Assembly: GCA_018398765.1 (NCBI GenBank)
Contig: JAHBMJ010000940.1
Coordinates: forward strand, 41,130 to 105,129
Direction: 5' to 3'
Length of the DNA: 64,000 nt
Source: Chromera velia
Taxonomy: Eukaryota > Sar > Chromeraceae
Positions within the stretch are counted from its first letter, which is position 1, and each line of letters begins with the position of its first letter. The notes beneath the pieces were generated by a model. The model saw only the letters and a program-made list of their open reading frames with translations. It was not told the DNA's origin and made no database searches. Shown here one piece after another: positions 36,941 to 50,319 of the stretch. The translations under genes were made by a program, and so were the position numbers.

Positions 36941-39900
36941 GCCGGATTCACGCCATCTCCCCACCGGGGAGGACGCACTTGGTCATCACATTCGCCACAT
37001 TCCTCGATCGTGTAATCCACTGGAGATCTGCCCCAAGGACACGCATCTCCTGAATGTACCACTCCAAAACGCCCTGCATGGTCGCATTGGTCTGGGCCTT
37101 GCCAGACCAGAACTGGTCATGGAGGGGGCTGGAGTCCGTGTAAACGATCACACGGACCTTCTTGAGGCCCCACATTGCCTTAACGAGGGCAACGATGCCG
37201 AAGAGCTTCTTAAGAAGAAACTCAAAGGCGAGTACCTCCCCGGCGGTGGAAGACCCGACCTTCCTGCCCGCCTTTTTGGTGGCCCACGCGATCCAGTTCT
37301 CCAGGAGGGACCGCAGGTCCCCTCGTAGCTCGATCGAGTGCAGGATTCTGACAACATAACCCAACCGTGCAGCGTAAGTCGCAAACTTGAACGCTGTGTC
37401 GAAGTACGTATGCATGACGGGCACGAGCCCCATGCTTGTGAAAACCCGCTTGTCAGGGTGCCCCTTCAGCATCTCGATGATATGCACGACTATCTTGAAG
37501 ACGCGCCTGGAGGGCTTCGAAATCGACTGCGCTACCGTATGGCCCCACACCGCACGGAGCGGATTCATCCTCACCCTCCACTGCAGAGTCCCGACTCCAG
37601 TACGGATCGGCTTCTCATACTGGTTGTCGACCTCTTCCTCGGTGGAGGGCTCAGCACTCTTACCATCCAAACCCTTCCAGGGTTTGCTCGGACGCTTCTC
37701 CTTCAAAATCTCCCATAGAGGAGCGGTGTCGGTGTTCTCAAGATACGAGACCTGGGAGAGATGAATCTTCCCCGTGGAGACTCTGGAGATATCCACTCCA
37801 GAAAACTTCCTCTCTGATCCCTCCCTAATCACACACATGGACCCAAAGCCTAGCCTCTGGTTGAGGGTCTCCTAAAGGGCCTTATGCTCCTTCGGAGGGG
37901 CTCCAGTCAGCAAATCGTCTATCCAATTCATGACGATGGCTTGGGCTCTCCCTCCCTCAGGGGGAGCCTTGACTGCGATGGCCGTGTCCACGTGCTTGAA
38001 CCCCAACTCCTTGCACACCCCCTCCAACTTATGGTCGAAAAGCTGGGCCGCACAGAGCAGTCCATAGAGGCCCATCTCCACCAAGTACGTGCCCCCGGGC
38101 TCGTACTCGGCCGCCATCCTCCTCAGATCCTCGTACCTGTCGTCAGGGATGTCCTTGAAGGGGTTCTCCTCAGGGACTCGAGGCAGCATAGAGGGCAGTG
38201 TCGCGCCAACCCGCTCGGCGTTGTGATCCTTGGAGGTCAAGAAGGCAGCGGTCACATCCGCCGCCCCCATCTCCATTCCTGTGGACACAATGAAAAGGCA
38301 GACGGTGTTGATCCCTGTGATGGATAGCGTTCCGACGTAGGTGTCAACGAGTTGGCCGTCTAGGAAGCCCTTTGCAAAAAACCTCGTCTTAGGCTTCCGG
38401 GCCCCATCGTCCGTCTCTTTCCAAGTGTATCGCCAGCCCATACCGACGACCGCCCGAACCTCGTTCCTCTTGACCCTTCTGCCGAGCGTCCGATTTCCCA
38501 TAATGTTCACCAGCCACTCCTTCAGGGCAGCGAGCTTGTGAGACCCTGAGTCTATCTCCTCTTTGGTGGCGGGGAGCTGGGTAGAGCCCTTCTTGAAATG
38601 GCTCATCTCCTCCTCGTACACGGCAGCTCCCGTGAACAGGAATCCTGACCGAACGTTCCTGGATGAAAGGCAAGACAAGTGAGGAAGACCGCACCACCTA
38701 CTCCTGGTGGGGCTCTTGGGCGTCTCAGCCCGTTTGGGACTGCCCTCTTCCCTCTCCCACGCCATCGCCCTAGCGAACGACGGAATGCCTCTCTCCTCCC
38801 GGAAATCATCATTCCAGTTCCTCCCCGTCACCTCGGGCACTCTCCTTGCTCGCTCCTCCCTCAAAACCTCCATCGCACAGAGGGTGTTGAACCGCTCCCA
38901 CTGCGGGCCTTGCAAAACCTCATCCACCTTGTTCATCTCCTCAACTTCCTCCTTGGGCGGGTTCTGCCTCACGGTGGGTCCCTCTCCTGCCCTGGGAAGT
39001 TTCTGACCCCCCAGGACACCCCACTCATCATCCGAAGAGCTGCTGTTGCTCCCGGGGCCCAGGCCACTTGCCTCAAACGTTGACAAGCTTGCTTCTAAGA
39101 CATACCCGTCCCTGTCCATAGATGCAACCATAGACGGAGGCTCCTCATCCGTCTCCACATTCTCCGCAATAGGGCCCAGTGGCTCAACTCCCCCAACCTC
39201 ATTCCCTTTATCAGATACCCCTTCGGCAGCAGGAGGACCCCCATGATCCTCCGCTTGCTCCTCTCCGCCTGCGTTCAAAGGAACACCAGGTTGAGACTCA
39301 GCAGCCTCGGGGATAACACGTGACTCCCCCTCAACAGGAGGCACAGCAGGGACAACAGAAAAGGAAGGCACAGCAGAGGAGGACGATGATGCGGATAGAT
39401 CTGCAGAGACCGCGTCTGCAGAGCCCTTTACACCCCCTACCCTTTCTTCCTCCAGCAGCTTCCAAACTCCAACTTCCCGGAGCTGGACGGGGTCGTCAAT
39501 CATGCACACAGCCTCTTCGGGGACTCCCTCTCCCTGAATGTTGAACACGTGCTTGATGGACGACTGTTTCACTCTCCCATCCCTGATTTCCTTGACTTTG
39601 AAAGCGAGGGGGTCCCTTACCAACAGATTAGGTACGAGGTCTGCCCATCCGTAGCTCCTACGCGCCTTTGAAAGGAGGGCCACGAGCTTTCTCCTGTTGT
39701 CCCTCTGGACAACTACCCCCTTCACGGGGTGGGCCTCCATTGGCTGACAATCGTAAGAGGAGAACTCCAGCGCAGCTGGACCCAAAACTCTCCTCTCTCG
39801 GATGGGAGTTCCTTGTTCGGACCGGGACCTGTCTGCGCCCCCCGGGTGCGCCGAAGGGTCAATTGGCCTGTCCTCCGGTTCCGGCTCGTCACCTCTACCC

Positions 39901-40870
39901 CTCTCAGTAGAAGACTCTGCCCCTCTTTCATCGTCTCCGTCATCCCCGGAAAAGATCCTTCTCACAGACAATCTTCGCGGTCGTCTGCGAGCAGATAGAC
40001 GGAGGTGGACCTTCTCCCCAACGGAGATGCCGTGATGTATAGCTTGGGAAGATCCGGGAGGAACGTCCCCCCCGCCATCTCCGCCTCCCTCATCATCAGT
40101 CCCCCCGCTCCAGTCTCCTCCAGAATATCCCCTTAGAGGTGGGTCGTGCGGAGAATCGTCTGGGGAAGGGTCCCCTTGACCTTCATTTCCGTCAGGAGAA
40201 TCCCCCCCGTCATCTCCATCTTCTGGGTCTAAGCCGCTCGTTTTGCCCCACAGCAGAGATTCAGAAGTGAAGGTGTCTTCGTCAGTCTCCTTATCCTTAG
40301 CACCCAAAACACGAGCACGAGGGGACCCTTCCCCTCCCCTTCTGTCTCTGCCTGTCTTTGCCACAGACGCATCCGAGAGCTCCTCCCAAGCTCGGTCCCC
40401 GCGGCCGACCTCGTTCTTGTCGACCTCATCTCTGGGGTCCTTGGGAGGGACGACCTCTACCGTGGGGTCTTTTCTCTCGAACACGATGGGGCGCGAGCGG
40501 TCATCGTGGTGCTTCGACCGGTGGAACATACACCTAACCTGGTAGCACATCTCACAGACGAGGCACCACGCCTTCTTATCTTCGTTGCTTTCTGTCCCCC
40601 GGAACATATCCCGAAAGTGTTCCATCATCCGATCTCCTCCTTCCGTGTACGCCCGGATGCTTACAGCAATTAGATCCGGGTCGTAGGAGCTCGGAAGAAC
40701 ATAGTTCTGGAACTTGATCCGCTTGTACCTGTAGTACCTCTCGGGAAAACCGACAGCCATGGACAGCCCGACTGTCCAGAACTTCCCCTCCAAAGGGGTC
40801 CAGTAGGCATACTCGGCTCCCAGGGGCTCAATCCAAGACAGACCGTCTGTCTCCCTCAATTCCCTGTCAG
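36940..40870 (-). mobile_element. Linker, reverse transcriptase and RNase H regions of the Copia element
   Basis: An acidic, Ser/Pro-rich linker (about 38.7-40.87 kb) leads into Copia-type reverse transcriptase. This has KTRFFAKGF, the DVTAAFL metal motif and [10 protein letters not shown] in place of the usual YVDD box (about 37.9-38.6 kb). It is followed by an RNase H-like domain with VRVIVYTDSS and a final RNVANVMTK (about 36.95-37.84 kb). Coordinates are rounded and the region is interrupted. Confidence 0.8.
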
Positions 40871-41049
40871 CCTCGATCCACTCCTACTTGGGCCTGTCCA
40901 AGTAGTTGAGCGCCATGTGCATGTGGTATCGCCTCCTGCGCTTGCCCCCAGTGGCATTGGGAGCAATGGAGACTCGGAGACTCATCGAAGTGGTCCACCC
41001 CTCTGGGATCTCAATCCGACGGGGCTGTGGAGGCGAGTGCAGATAGACG

Positions 41050-43090
41050 CCCTGGTTCTATGACATGATTTTCTTGAGGCTCTCCTCCTCAAGATCGAAA
41101 CCCATGTCCCCAAGGAACACCCCATGTGCTTCCTGGATTTCGTCCTGCGTCCTTGTAGCACTCTCGCTTCTCCACAAGTCCCCCTTGACGCTCGTTGTCA
41201 GTTTGGGTGCCAAGTAGTTCTTGAGGGTGTCCAAAACCTCTCCTTGAGTGATCTCTCCCAGGTCGGGGTAGAGTATGAGCGCGAAACGACGAGTCCAAGC
41301 GTCATACACCCCCCGGCGGTACGTCATGAACACCGGCCTCTCCACCTTCCAGTTGTACCCCAGGGGCTCCCCGTCGGCCCCCAGGAGGCGGTTCCCCTTC
41401 TCGTTACAAAAGACGGGGCCTGGATCCTTCACCCGCCTTCCCCGCGAAGGAGCGCGATTGTGCCGCCGCACCGTCCCAGGCGTGCGCAACACCCCAGGGC
41501 CTGACGGATCCAGGATGGTCCCCTTCATCGAGGAGCCGAGCGGGACAAAGAAATCCGGTAGCGGCGACTCCCCGGAGTTGACGGAAGCCCTGTTGGACAC
41601 AGCAGGAGAGGGAGACCATGCTCGGGTGCCCGCCGCCCCTGCTTCCCTTACCGAGGCCTCAGCCTGAGCAGGGGAGGGGTCGGAGGGCTCTGCAGGAGCT
41701 AGGGGAGGGAGGGAGGGAGGCAGTGCAGAGGGAGGGACAGAGAAAGAGGGGAGGGCAGAGGAAGACGATGACGAAGCCGACGCCTGCGCCTCCGTGCTTG
41801 AAATCTCCTGATAGCCCTCACGAAGGTGAGTGAGGCGAGGAGCTTCCCGCAAGCCCACAACACCTTCGCCCTTATCCACCAGTTGGAAAGAAAATTTCCT
41901 CGCCGGCCACTGTGTCCCTCGCTGCAACCCCTCGTACCGTCCCACCGGAGATGTGCCCGGAAGGACTAGAGGGAATCCTCTGTAACCGAGGTCGCTCCTA
42001 CCTGCCCATCTGTGATAGCGAGCTCCTGTGCCCTCCTGCCTTGCAGAAGTTTTCCAGAGTCGTAGATCCTCCTGGTCTCTGCCCGCCGGAGCCAGGAGGA
42101 TATTTCCGTCTTGATCGAAACGAGGCCCCCCCCAGAGGCGGAGGTTGTCCGGGACCGTCTGAAGATGCTCGGGATGGACCTGCAGGACGGTAAAACGTTC
42201 CCCTTGAACGTTTCTTTCCTTGTGCCTGTGGAGAACCGCGACAACATCGTGCGTGAGCGGAGCCAAAAACTGCACAATGACTCCGCGCAACTCCGTTCTC
42301 AAGGAAGGCATGGACACCACTGCGGTGTCCCCCCCTCTCCATCCAGGAGGCGCTCTCCGAAAGGTCAGGGTAAAAGGGATGCCCCCCACCGTTCTGTGGA
42401 ACGCACAAGAATACCCCCAACGTTCCCCCATCGCTACGAGGTGAATCACAGCAAGCAGAAACCGGTGGTTTGGGTCCGATATGAGGAGGGCCACTCCCTC
42501 CTGATTGCTGCAGATGTAGCGTTCAACCAGAGCCTGCAGACCCTTTCCAACGTACGGAGGTCCCTGACGGTACTCGATGGGGTGGAGTCCGGGGGACCCG
42601 TCCCCCCGAAGCCACGACTGGAAGGAGACACCCGCTCCCGCCTTCTCTCCGTCCATGCACACCAGGTGCGGACGCCCCAGCCAGTGAGCAAAATAATGCG
42701 CGCAGTCGATGAGGGACGCCTCATCCTTCTCTTTAGCTGGGTAGGCCAGAGAGAACCCAACTCCTGGCTCGTAGAGGACAACCATCATCCCGAAGCCCCC
42801 TGTCTCGGCCTTCGTGAGAAGGTCCTTGAAGAACCAGATATCGACAATCCAGACCGTTCCCTTGATCGGCCTCCAATCTGCCGACAGCTTTTCACTCCTT
42901 TTGTGAATCCGGAGAGTGATCGCGTTCTTCAGCTGACAGAGGGGATACGCAGAAACCCACCTTCTGCAGTCCTCATCGATGTCAATGCTCTCAGCCGCGA
43001 GAGTCTCCTTAAGATCGTCGAAATTCTGGTGTCTGTAGCGCGCGTGCAGCGCCATCACCTCATGCTGCTGGTCGACCATGATGGCCGAGA
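41050..43090 (-). mobile_element. Integrase region of the Copia element
   Basis: Starts with a His/Cys pre-integrase module (HARYRHQNFDDL and, further on, VSAYPLCQLKN), followed by a catalytic-core-like segment (TVWIVDIWFF, LVCMDGEKAG, GYSCAFHRTVGGIPF). After that comes a low-complexity Pro/Ser/Ala-rich C-terminal extension. Coordinates are rounded. Confidence 0.75.
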
Positions 43091-43199
43091 AGGCAGCCAG
43101 GTGCGTCCGTTCAAACCCGTAGTCCTATGGTTTGAAGTGGTCAGCACTCCCAGTATCAAACTTTTTCACCGCGAGAAAGGGACCTTGCTGACAGTGGTT

Positions 43200-44650
<1,451 letters not shown>

Positions 44651-44999
44651 ATACATCGACCCCCGTGTGGTTCCTAACTGGAACCCAGGCAGACAGGCGC
44701 TCCATAGCCCCATCATGCCACACGTGCAAGGTCGTTGTGTCGTAGTCGGGCGAGTACTTGGCTCCCGGCTCATAGCACAAAGGAAGGCCAAGGCGGTCTG
44801 CAAAGTGGACCTTTCCGAGAGACCCCTCCCCGTGAGTGGTCTTCTCCTCACCCTTGGACGCGTGGATGGTCAGGTTGAACGAGTCTCCCTACCCACGTGA
44901 GACGCCACCCATCACTACGACATCATCATTGTTGTCCTGACCCCCAGGACCGACAGTCTGCGAAGACACAGGAGGGACACTACCCCCCCGCTGCGCCTG

Positions 45000-47810
45000 T
45001 CCGGAGTCTGAGTTCTTCTTCTCAAAGTTCTCATTGTTGAAGCTGCCAGGAGAAAGGGTGCACCCACCACGGCCACGACCCCCACCGCCTCCTCTCCCCC
45101 CTACCAGGATAGAGAGACCCTCGACGGTCTCCGGAGCTGCCTCCACGGCCTCCTCCTCCCGGAGGACCCTTAGGGCGGCCCCCCAAGCCGCCTCTGTCCT
45201 GCCCGGTCTTGTCCATCTGCTTCATCATCCACCGCTTCTTCGCGTTCTCATCAGGGCAGCTGGTGGGAGCATGGCCCATCGTTCTACACGATGGGCAGCC
45301 GTCCTTCTTCTGAATCCAAGGACAGGCCCCATGGCCCCCCCACTCTGCATATCCGTCCGGACGGTTGCATCTCAGGCACTGCCTATCGCGGTACCCGTAG
45401 GGAAGGCTCTTCCTGCTGGCAAGATCCCAATACGCTTTGTCCCACAGAGACTCAAACTCTCTATCCCACTGACCGGGTTTGATAGGAGTTTCTCCAGGTT
45501 CCGCCATCGTCCCGATGAACGCGTCCAACCCGGATCCGTCCCGGTGTCGTACACCATATCGATCGAGAACGGGGTTCCTGTTGAGGCTCCTGGGGTTGAC
45601 AACGGCCTGAGTGGGAGGACGGTCCTTTCCTTCCACCCCCTTGTCATTGTATCTGCTGGAGGGAGCAGAGGAATTGGACCTAGGAGAGCGCCCCCAATTG
45701 GAGCTCCCCCCGCCATCCCCCTTGCTGAAACCCCCTCCTGCACTGCCCTGCTTCCCGCGATTAGAGTTGCCCCTGCCCTTCCCGCCAGAGTCAGGGGTCT
45801 TTCCTCCTGAGGGTTTCCCTCCCTTTGCCTTGGAAGGGGACTTCCTCTGCAGGACTCCTCCAGGCCCCGCGAACGCCACAAAAGGAACCTTTGGGATGAT
45901 ACCCCCCCGCGAGGCACCCCCTGAGTCCCTCACCCCGAAGGTTGTCGCCTTCTGTTCCCACTCTCTCTTCAAGTCCTCAACGAGAGCTCCCTTAACCAGG
46001 CCCCGGTCCCAGGCATCGCTGAGAGACTTGTTGAAGGTCTCCGCCTGGGCAGCGATGACATGGATCTCCTTAATGATCTCCACTTCGCTGGTGAGGTCCA
46101 CCGGGTTCTGCCTCTCCTGCCACCTCATGATGAGGTCGTTTGGCAGGTGTGCCATCAGGAGCCCAAGCCTGTACTTCACGCCAAGCTTGTAGACGATGTT
46201 CTCCTCAACCAGGTAGTTCAAGAGACGCTTGTGATGCGCCAGCAGCTCTGTGTAGGTACCGAACCGACAGGGCTTACAGGCAATCCTCTCATACTCCAGG
46301 ACGAGAGCAGAGGTTGAATACTGGATCGTCTTGAAAAAGTGCGCAAAGATCATTGCCACGACCTTATCTCGCATCTTCACAAAGGTCCTCGGGACCGATG
46401 TCAAGATCTTTTCCAGGGTATAGGCGATGAGGGGATCCTCAGGGTTATACTTGGGCCTCCCCTGAGTTCCACTTGACTCCCTAACTCCCAGGAAAAAGAA
46501 GATGTCAGGAGCACCCAGAGCCCCGACATCACCAGTACGTACCCTCCCACCTACAGACACCATCGCCGGTTCAGGGGGGGACACACTGTCAGCAGGATAT
46601 ACCCCCCCACCCGTAAGGGGGGTCATCTGGAATACCGAAGGCAGGCGACCTTCAGCAGCACCCCCAGTGATACCCTTGGCCTGGTGAGGAGGAGAGAGCA
46701 CGTCTATCTCCTTGCGGAGTTTATCGGCCTGCTCGTTCAGAGCAAACCCATCAGACGCCAGCTGGTCAATATGACCTTGCAGGGTCGCTACCAGCGTATC
46801 CCTGTCAGCCTTCCCAGCGTCGAAAACCTCTTTCTTCTCGGCCTAGGATATCAGCTCTGATGCGTACGCCTCCTTCCCTTCAGACCCCTCAGGGAAATTG
46901 TCCTTCCTGGGTATACCACTCAGCACTTCATTCTCCTCCTTCTGGATCTCCAGAATTCAGAGTTTGTCAGCACCCCGTGCAGCGTCCAGACCTGATATCT
47001 GGGCCACGAGGTCCTCGTACTGCTTCCTTTTCGTCTCCAGCAGGGTGGTGTCAGGTCGCATACCGACCACCTGCACCTCCCCACTGGAACTACTACTACT
47101 ACTGCTACGACGGTCCCGCTTATCAGAGGCCGGACGCTGCTCACTGGACACGGGGACGGACATCTGACGGGAGGTGTCTGGTATCGCTCCTGTCTCCTCC
47201 TCCATCTTCACTTTCGTCTCTGTTGAAGCTCCCCCATGGAGCTCCCCACCTGAAGAAAACACAACAAGGCGAGACAGGGAGAGGGAGGAGGGTTCCTTCA
47301 GAGTCTGCAGGCAGAGGATTTGCTCGTTCAAAGACTTCAACTGGGGACCAGAGATTCTCTCCTTCTCTCGGCATGAGAGAAGCTCCCTGATTTTCATGAT
47401 CCTCGCCTTACCTATTCTCAAGACGTCGGTCCGCTGCAGATATCTCTTCATCCACTCCACATCGGGCGGAGAGACGTAGTCCACAACGTGCCTGTGAAAA
47501 TCTGGAGCTGCTCAGAGATTTCCAAGCTGAGGTGGGGCACCCGTTCCACCACCTTCTCCAGCACTTCCACCTCGGTCCTTGCGACGTAGTGCTTGATGTT
47601 GACCCCCACCTTATTCCTGTTGGTGAGGGTGAGCCTGCTGCACCACTTGTCCGAGTCCCCGAGAATGGCAACAACATCTGCATATTGCCATACCCACTCG
47701 ATGATGTCCGCATCGTCCGTGAGGCCGAAGACGCCCACAGTCTTCGCCTCCATACCTTTGATTGCGATGCACCCATGGGGAGCGTCCTTCTTGGGACCCA
47801 TGGTAAGTCA
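45000..47810 (-). mobile_element. Gag-like region of the Copia element
   Basis: Begins near the 5' LTR and runs to about 45.0 kb. The later part carries two cysteine-rich zinc-knuckle-like groups (CLRCNRPDGYAEW and CPSCRTMGHAPTSC) within a Gly/Ser/Arg-rich segment, typical of nucleocapsid. Coordinates are rounded; the region is decayed. Confidence 0.75.
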
Positions 47811-47888
47811 CCTGCAGTAGGGAATCGGGAATACAACAAGGGGAATGTTGTCGGAATGATAACGGGAGACTCCCTCAGTGACGGCGCC

Positions 47889-48638
47889 AGTGAAAAGTAG
47901 AGTCTCACCTCTCTTGAGATTCCTTCAGTAGAATTCTATGGGCCCTCCCGTGTCGATCCTCTAGCCTATCCAGAGGACTCCTCAAACTGCTGTACTCCCG
48001 AATTCCTGGCCCTCTCCTATTAGAGGACCACAGCGAATACGTCTCCATGACGTACTCGTCTAGACCGATACAGATAATCCGAAATAAATATCTGATCAGT
48101 CTCTTCACCAGACAGAAAATCTATGAACTCCCACAGTCTACAGTACGCTCCTGCTGGTGGCCTTGTGCATTACTCAGAGCACAAGAGAACCACAGAGAGA
48201 CATAAGGCACAGTACAGATCCTACACATGAGGTTCTATCAATTCCTAGGTTACGTCTCTCATTCAGACAAACGGTAACCGCCGTGCACGTCTGTCTGACT
48301 GTCTGGAAATTAATTCGGGACCGGAATTAATTCTGAAGCCTCCGATGGCATAAGTGCACCATCGGCCTATATAAATCCCATATGAAGCCCCGGAGCACAC
48401 ACCACCACGGTGAGTGCCTCGGGTGTATTTCTAACGCCAAAAGTGCATACAGGCCATACCATGGAACTTACAACATGCACACCTCTGTCGCAGGCGCCCC
48501 GCCACCCTATGTGGACGGGCCGCTGCATGCGCGTCGCTCCTTTCTCTAGCTTGGGGCGAAGGGAGGAATGGAAATGCCGGGACCGGAATTCACCCTCCGC
48601 GAATCCGACCAGGAACAGGACCGTCGTTTACTTTCACA
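47889..48638 (-). repeat. 5' LTR of the Copia element (right copy)
   Basis: Direct repeat of 33475-34224, with about 38 differences counted by eye. It is followed on the outer side by TAAAG (48639-48643), the same five bases that precede the left LTR. The inner edge abuts GGCGCC, a candidate primer-binding site. Confidence 0.92.
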
Positions 48639-48772
48639 TAAAGTGAAGTAATGCACTTTTAGCTTTAACTTATTGTTTAGGAGGCGCTGGCCGTGCCGCG
48701 CCGCCCCGCGCTGTAGCCATGCGAGCGCGGGCCACATACGCTGCCACGGCACCGCTTATACACCGCTACGGC

Positions 48773-48775
<3 letters not shown>

Positions 48776-48806
<31 letters not shown>
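48776..48806. repeat. (TA)n microsatellite
   Basis: Thirty-one bases of alternating T and A, between a GC-rich segment (about 48660-48775) and AT-rich sequence leading to the hAT remnant. Confidence 0.95.
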
Positions 48807-48810
<4 letters not shown>

Positions 48811-48967
48811 CCTCTTATATGACACTCATAATTGCTACAGTTTTATATACAAAATGACCGTGAAAAACCGCTCGATCTACGAATGATGCCAAGCAGCAGC
48901 ATCTGTCTATCAGCTTTGTTGCTGTAGAAGAGCCTGTCGAGTATTAAACCATATCGTTTGTAATTGT

Positions 48968-49477
48968 ATGTTTGTAATTTGCTCACTGATTAAATATATA
49001 AACTGCTTATACATGCAGGAGAAGGCAGCACTCGCGCGAGGCAAGTGGGTGGTTAAAGAAGATAAGCGGCCCGCACCACCTTCTGGTCAGGCGAGAGCAT
49101 CCACCAAACTAGCCATCGAAAGCACCATTAGCAACTTCACTGCCAGCGTGTTGAAGAAGGTGAGAAGGGAACATAAGAAGGCAGCGGCAACTGACTACAA
49201 GTACAAGGACCTCAAGTTCTTTCCCGGTACGACCTGTCTCATCAAGCGTCTGTTCTCTCAAGCAAAACTCATTCAGTCAGATAAGAGACAATCCATGGAG
49301 CCCTCTACCCTTGAGTGCATCGCTTCTCTGAAGGTGAACAGAGACAGATAGAACATTGATACGGTGGCAAAGGCGATGACCATCGAGCTGCTTGAAAGGG
49401 TAGACAAGGAACAGTTTGAGGAGCAGACATACTGGGAGGAAGAGAAGCCCTCTCTCTGCCGCTTTATAGGCGTGTGA
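48968..49477 (+). pseudogene. hAT-family transposase C-terminal remnant
   Basis: The plus-strand frame from 48968 has the pattern of the hAT C-terminal dimerisation domain: KFFPGTTCLIKRLFSQAKL, then SDKRQSMEPSTLECIASLKVNRD. In intact hAT proteins NR(D/E) is followed by Trp, usually as W-(D/N)-I. Here NRDR is followed by TAG (49349-49351) where TGG is expected, and the frame stays open through NIDTV to TGA at 49475-49477. The BED finger and the catalytic core are absent in this stretch, so it is a 3' fragment of a cut-and-paste DNA transposon. It lies just outside the Copia 5' LTR, but I did not find its other half beyond the left LTR. Confidence 0.68.
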
Positions 49478-50235
49478 AAGAAAACAGTCGGGTGGGCAGT
49501 TTTACAACATATAAAGGTTTGAAAGACAGACTCTCGCAGACTTTTCTACTGATTGAAGTCCTATCAGTGCCTTTTCAACTAGTTTAAATAACTTTTATAG
49601 ATTTATTTTACGCTTAAAGAATGCAGAAAAATTAGTATTTAATCTTAAAACGATTATAAAAATGTTTGAAAGGCATATAAAGTATCTAGATACCCTAGAA
49701 AATCATTATTTTAATTTATTTTTTAAGGGTTCCTCACCAACCTGCGGTTAGACAGCACAAGCAGTTGGCGCGCACGCGTACTGAGTGCGAAATATTGGTG
49801 ACGGGGTCAGACGGATGAGGTTTTCTCGCTTTTTGGGAAGTGGTTCGCGGAATAGGAACAAAGCCAAGCCAGGCCAGACCACCGTTTTTGCCCATCTCCT
49901 CAGCTGTCTCCATCATTTTACCACTGTCTGCCTCAAAACAAGCAGGCTAGAAGGAGCTTTGAGGCGACTCCTACTTGAAGATATGAAGGTAAAAGGGCGC
50001 AACCTAACCTAGTCTATCAAAAAGAAGGTTCTCTGGCTCTTCTTTCTTCTAATTGAGCTAGATTTTGGCAGAAAGAGGACAAGGCCATGCATTCTGTGTG
50101 AGGATGTAAGAGTACTCTGTCTTGCCGCGGGAATTCAGTGAGTGGCCATCATGGGAAAGCCGTTCTTGCCTGTGTTATCTTCCTTCGTGAGAGAAAACTG
50201 CCCTAGCAGTGTGTCCAGCTGTGTATCGAACCGGC
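49478..50235. other. Intergenic, no gene seen
   Basis: AT-rich to about 49735, then mixed sequence. No frame with recognisable coding character. The right part may be the decayed 3' end of a LINE copy whose tail lies at 50236-50294, but only the tail is convincingly similar to the other LINE. Confidence 0.5.
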
Positions 50236-50294
50236 CGAAAGCTAACACACTCATTTATGAGCCGATAGCGATGGTGAATGATGATGATGATTGA
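50236..50294 (+). mobile_element. LINE 3' tail, second copy, plus orientation
   Basis: Contains GAGCCGATAGCGATGG followed by (GAT)n. The same tail in opposite orientation ends the minus-strand LINE at 52255-52300 (GGCCGATAGCGATGG then (GAT)n on the minus strand). A short microsatellite after a conserved 3' end is normal for several APE-type LINE clades. The two tails face each other about 2 kb apart. Confidence 0.65.
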
Positions 50295-50319
50295 TAAAAT
50301 GCTTTTTGAGCATCCATTA

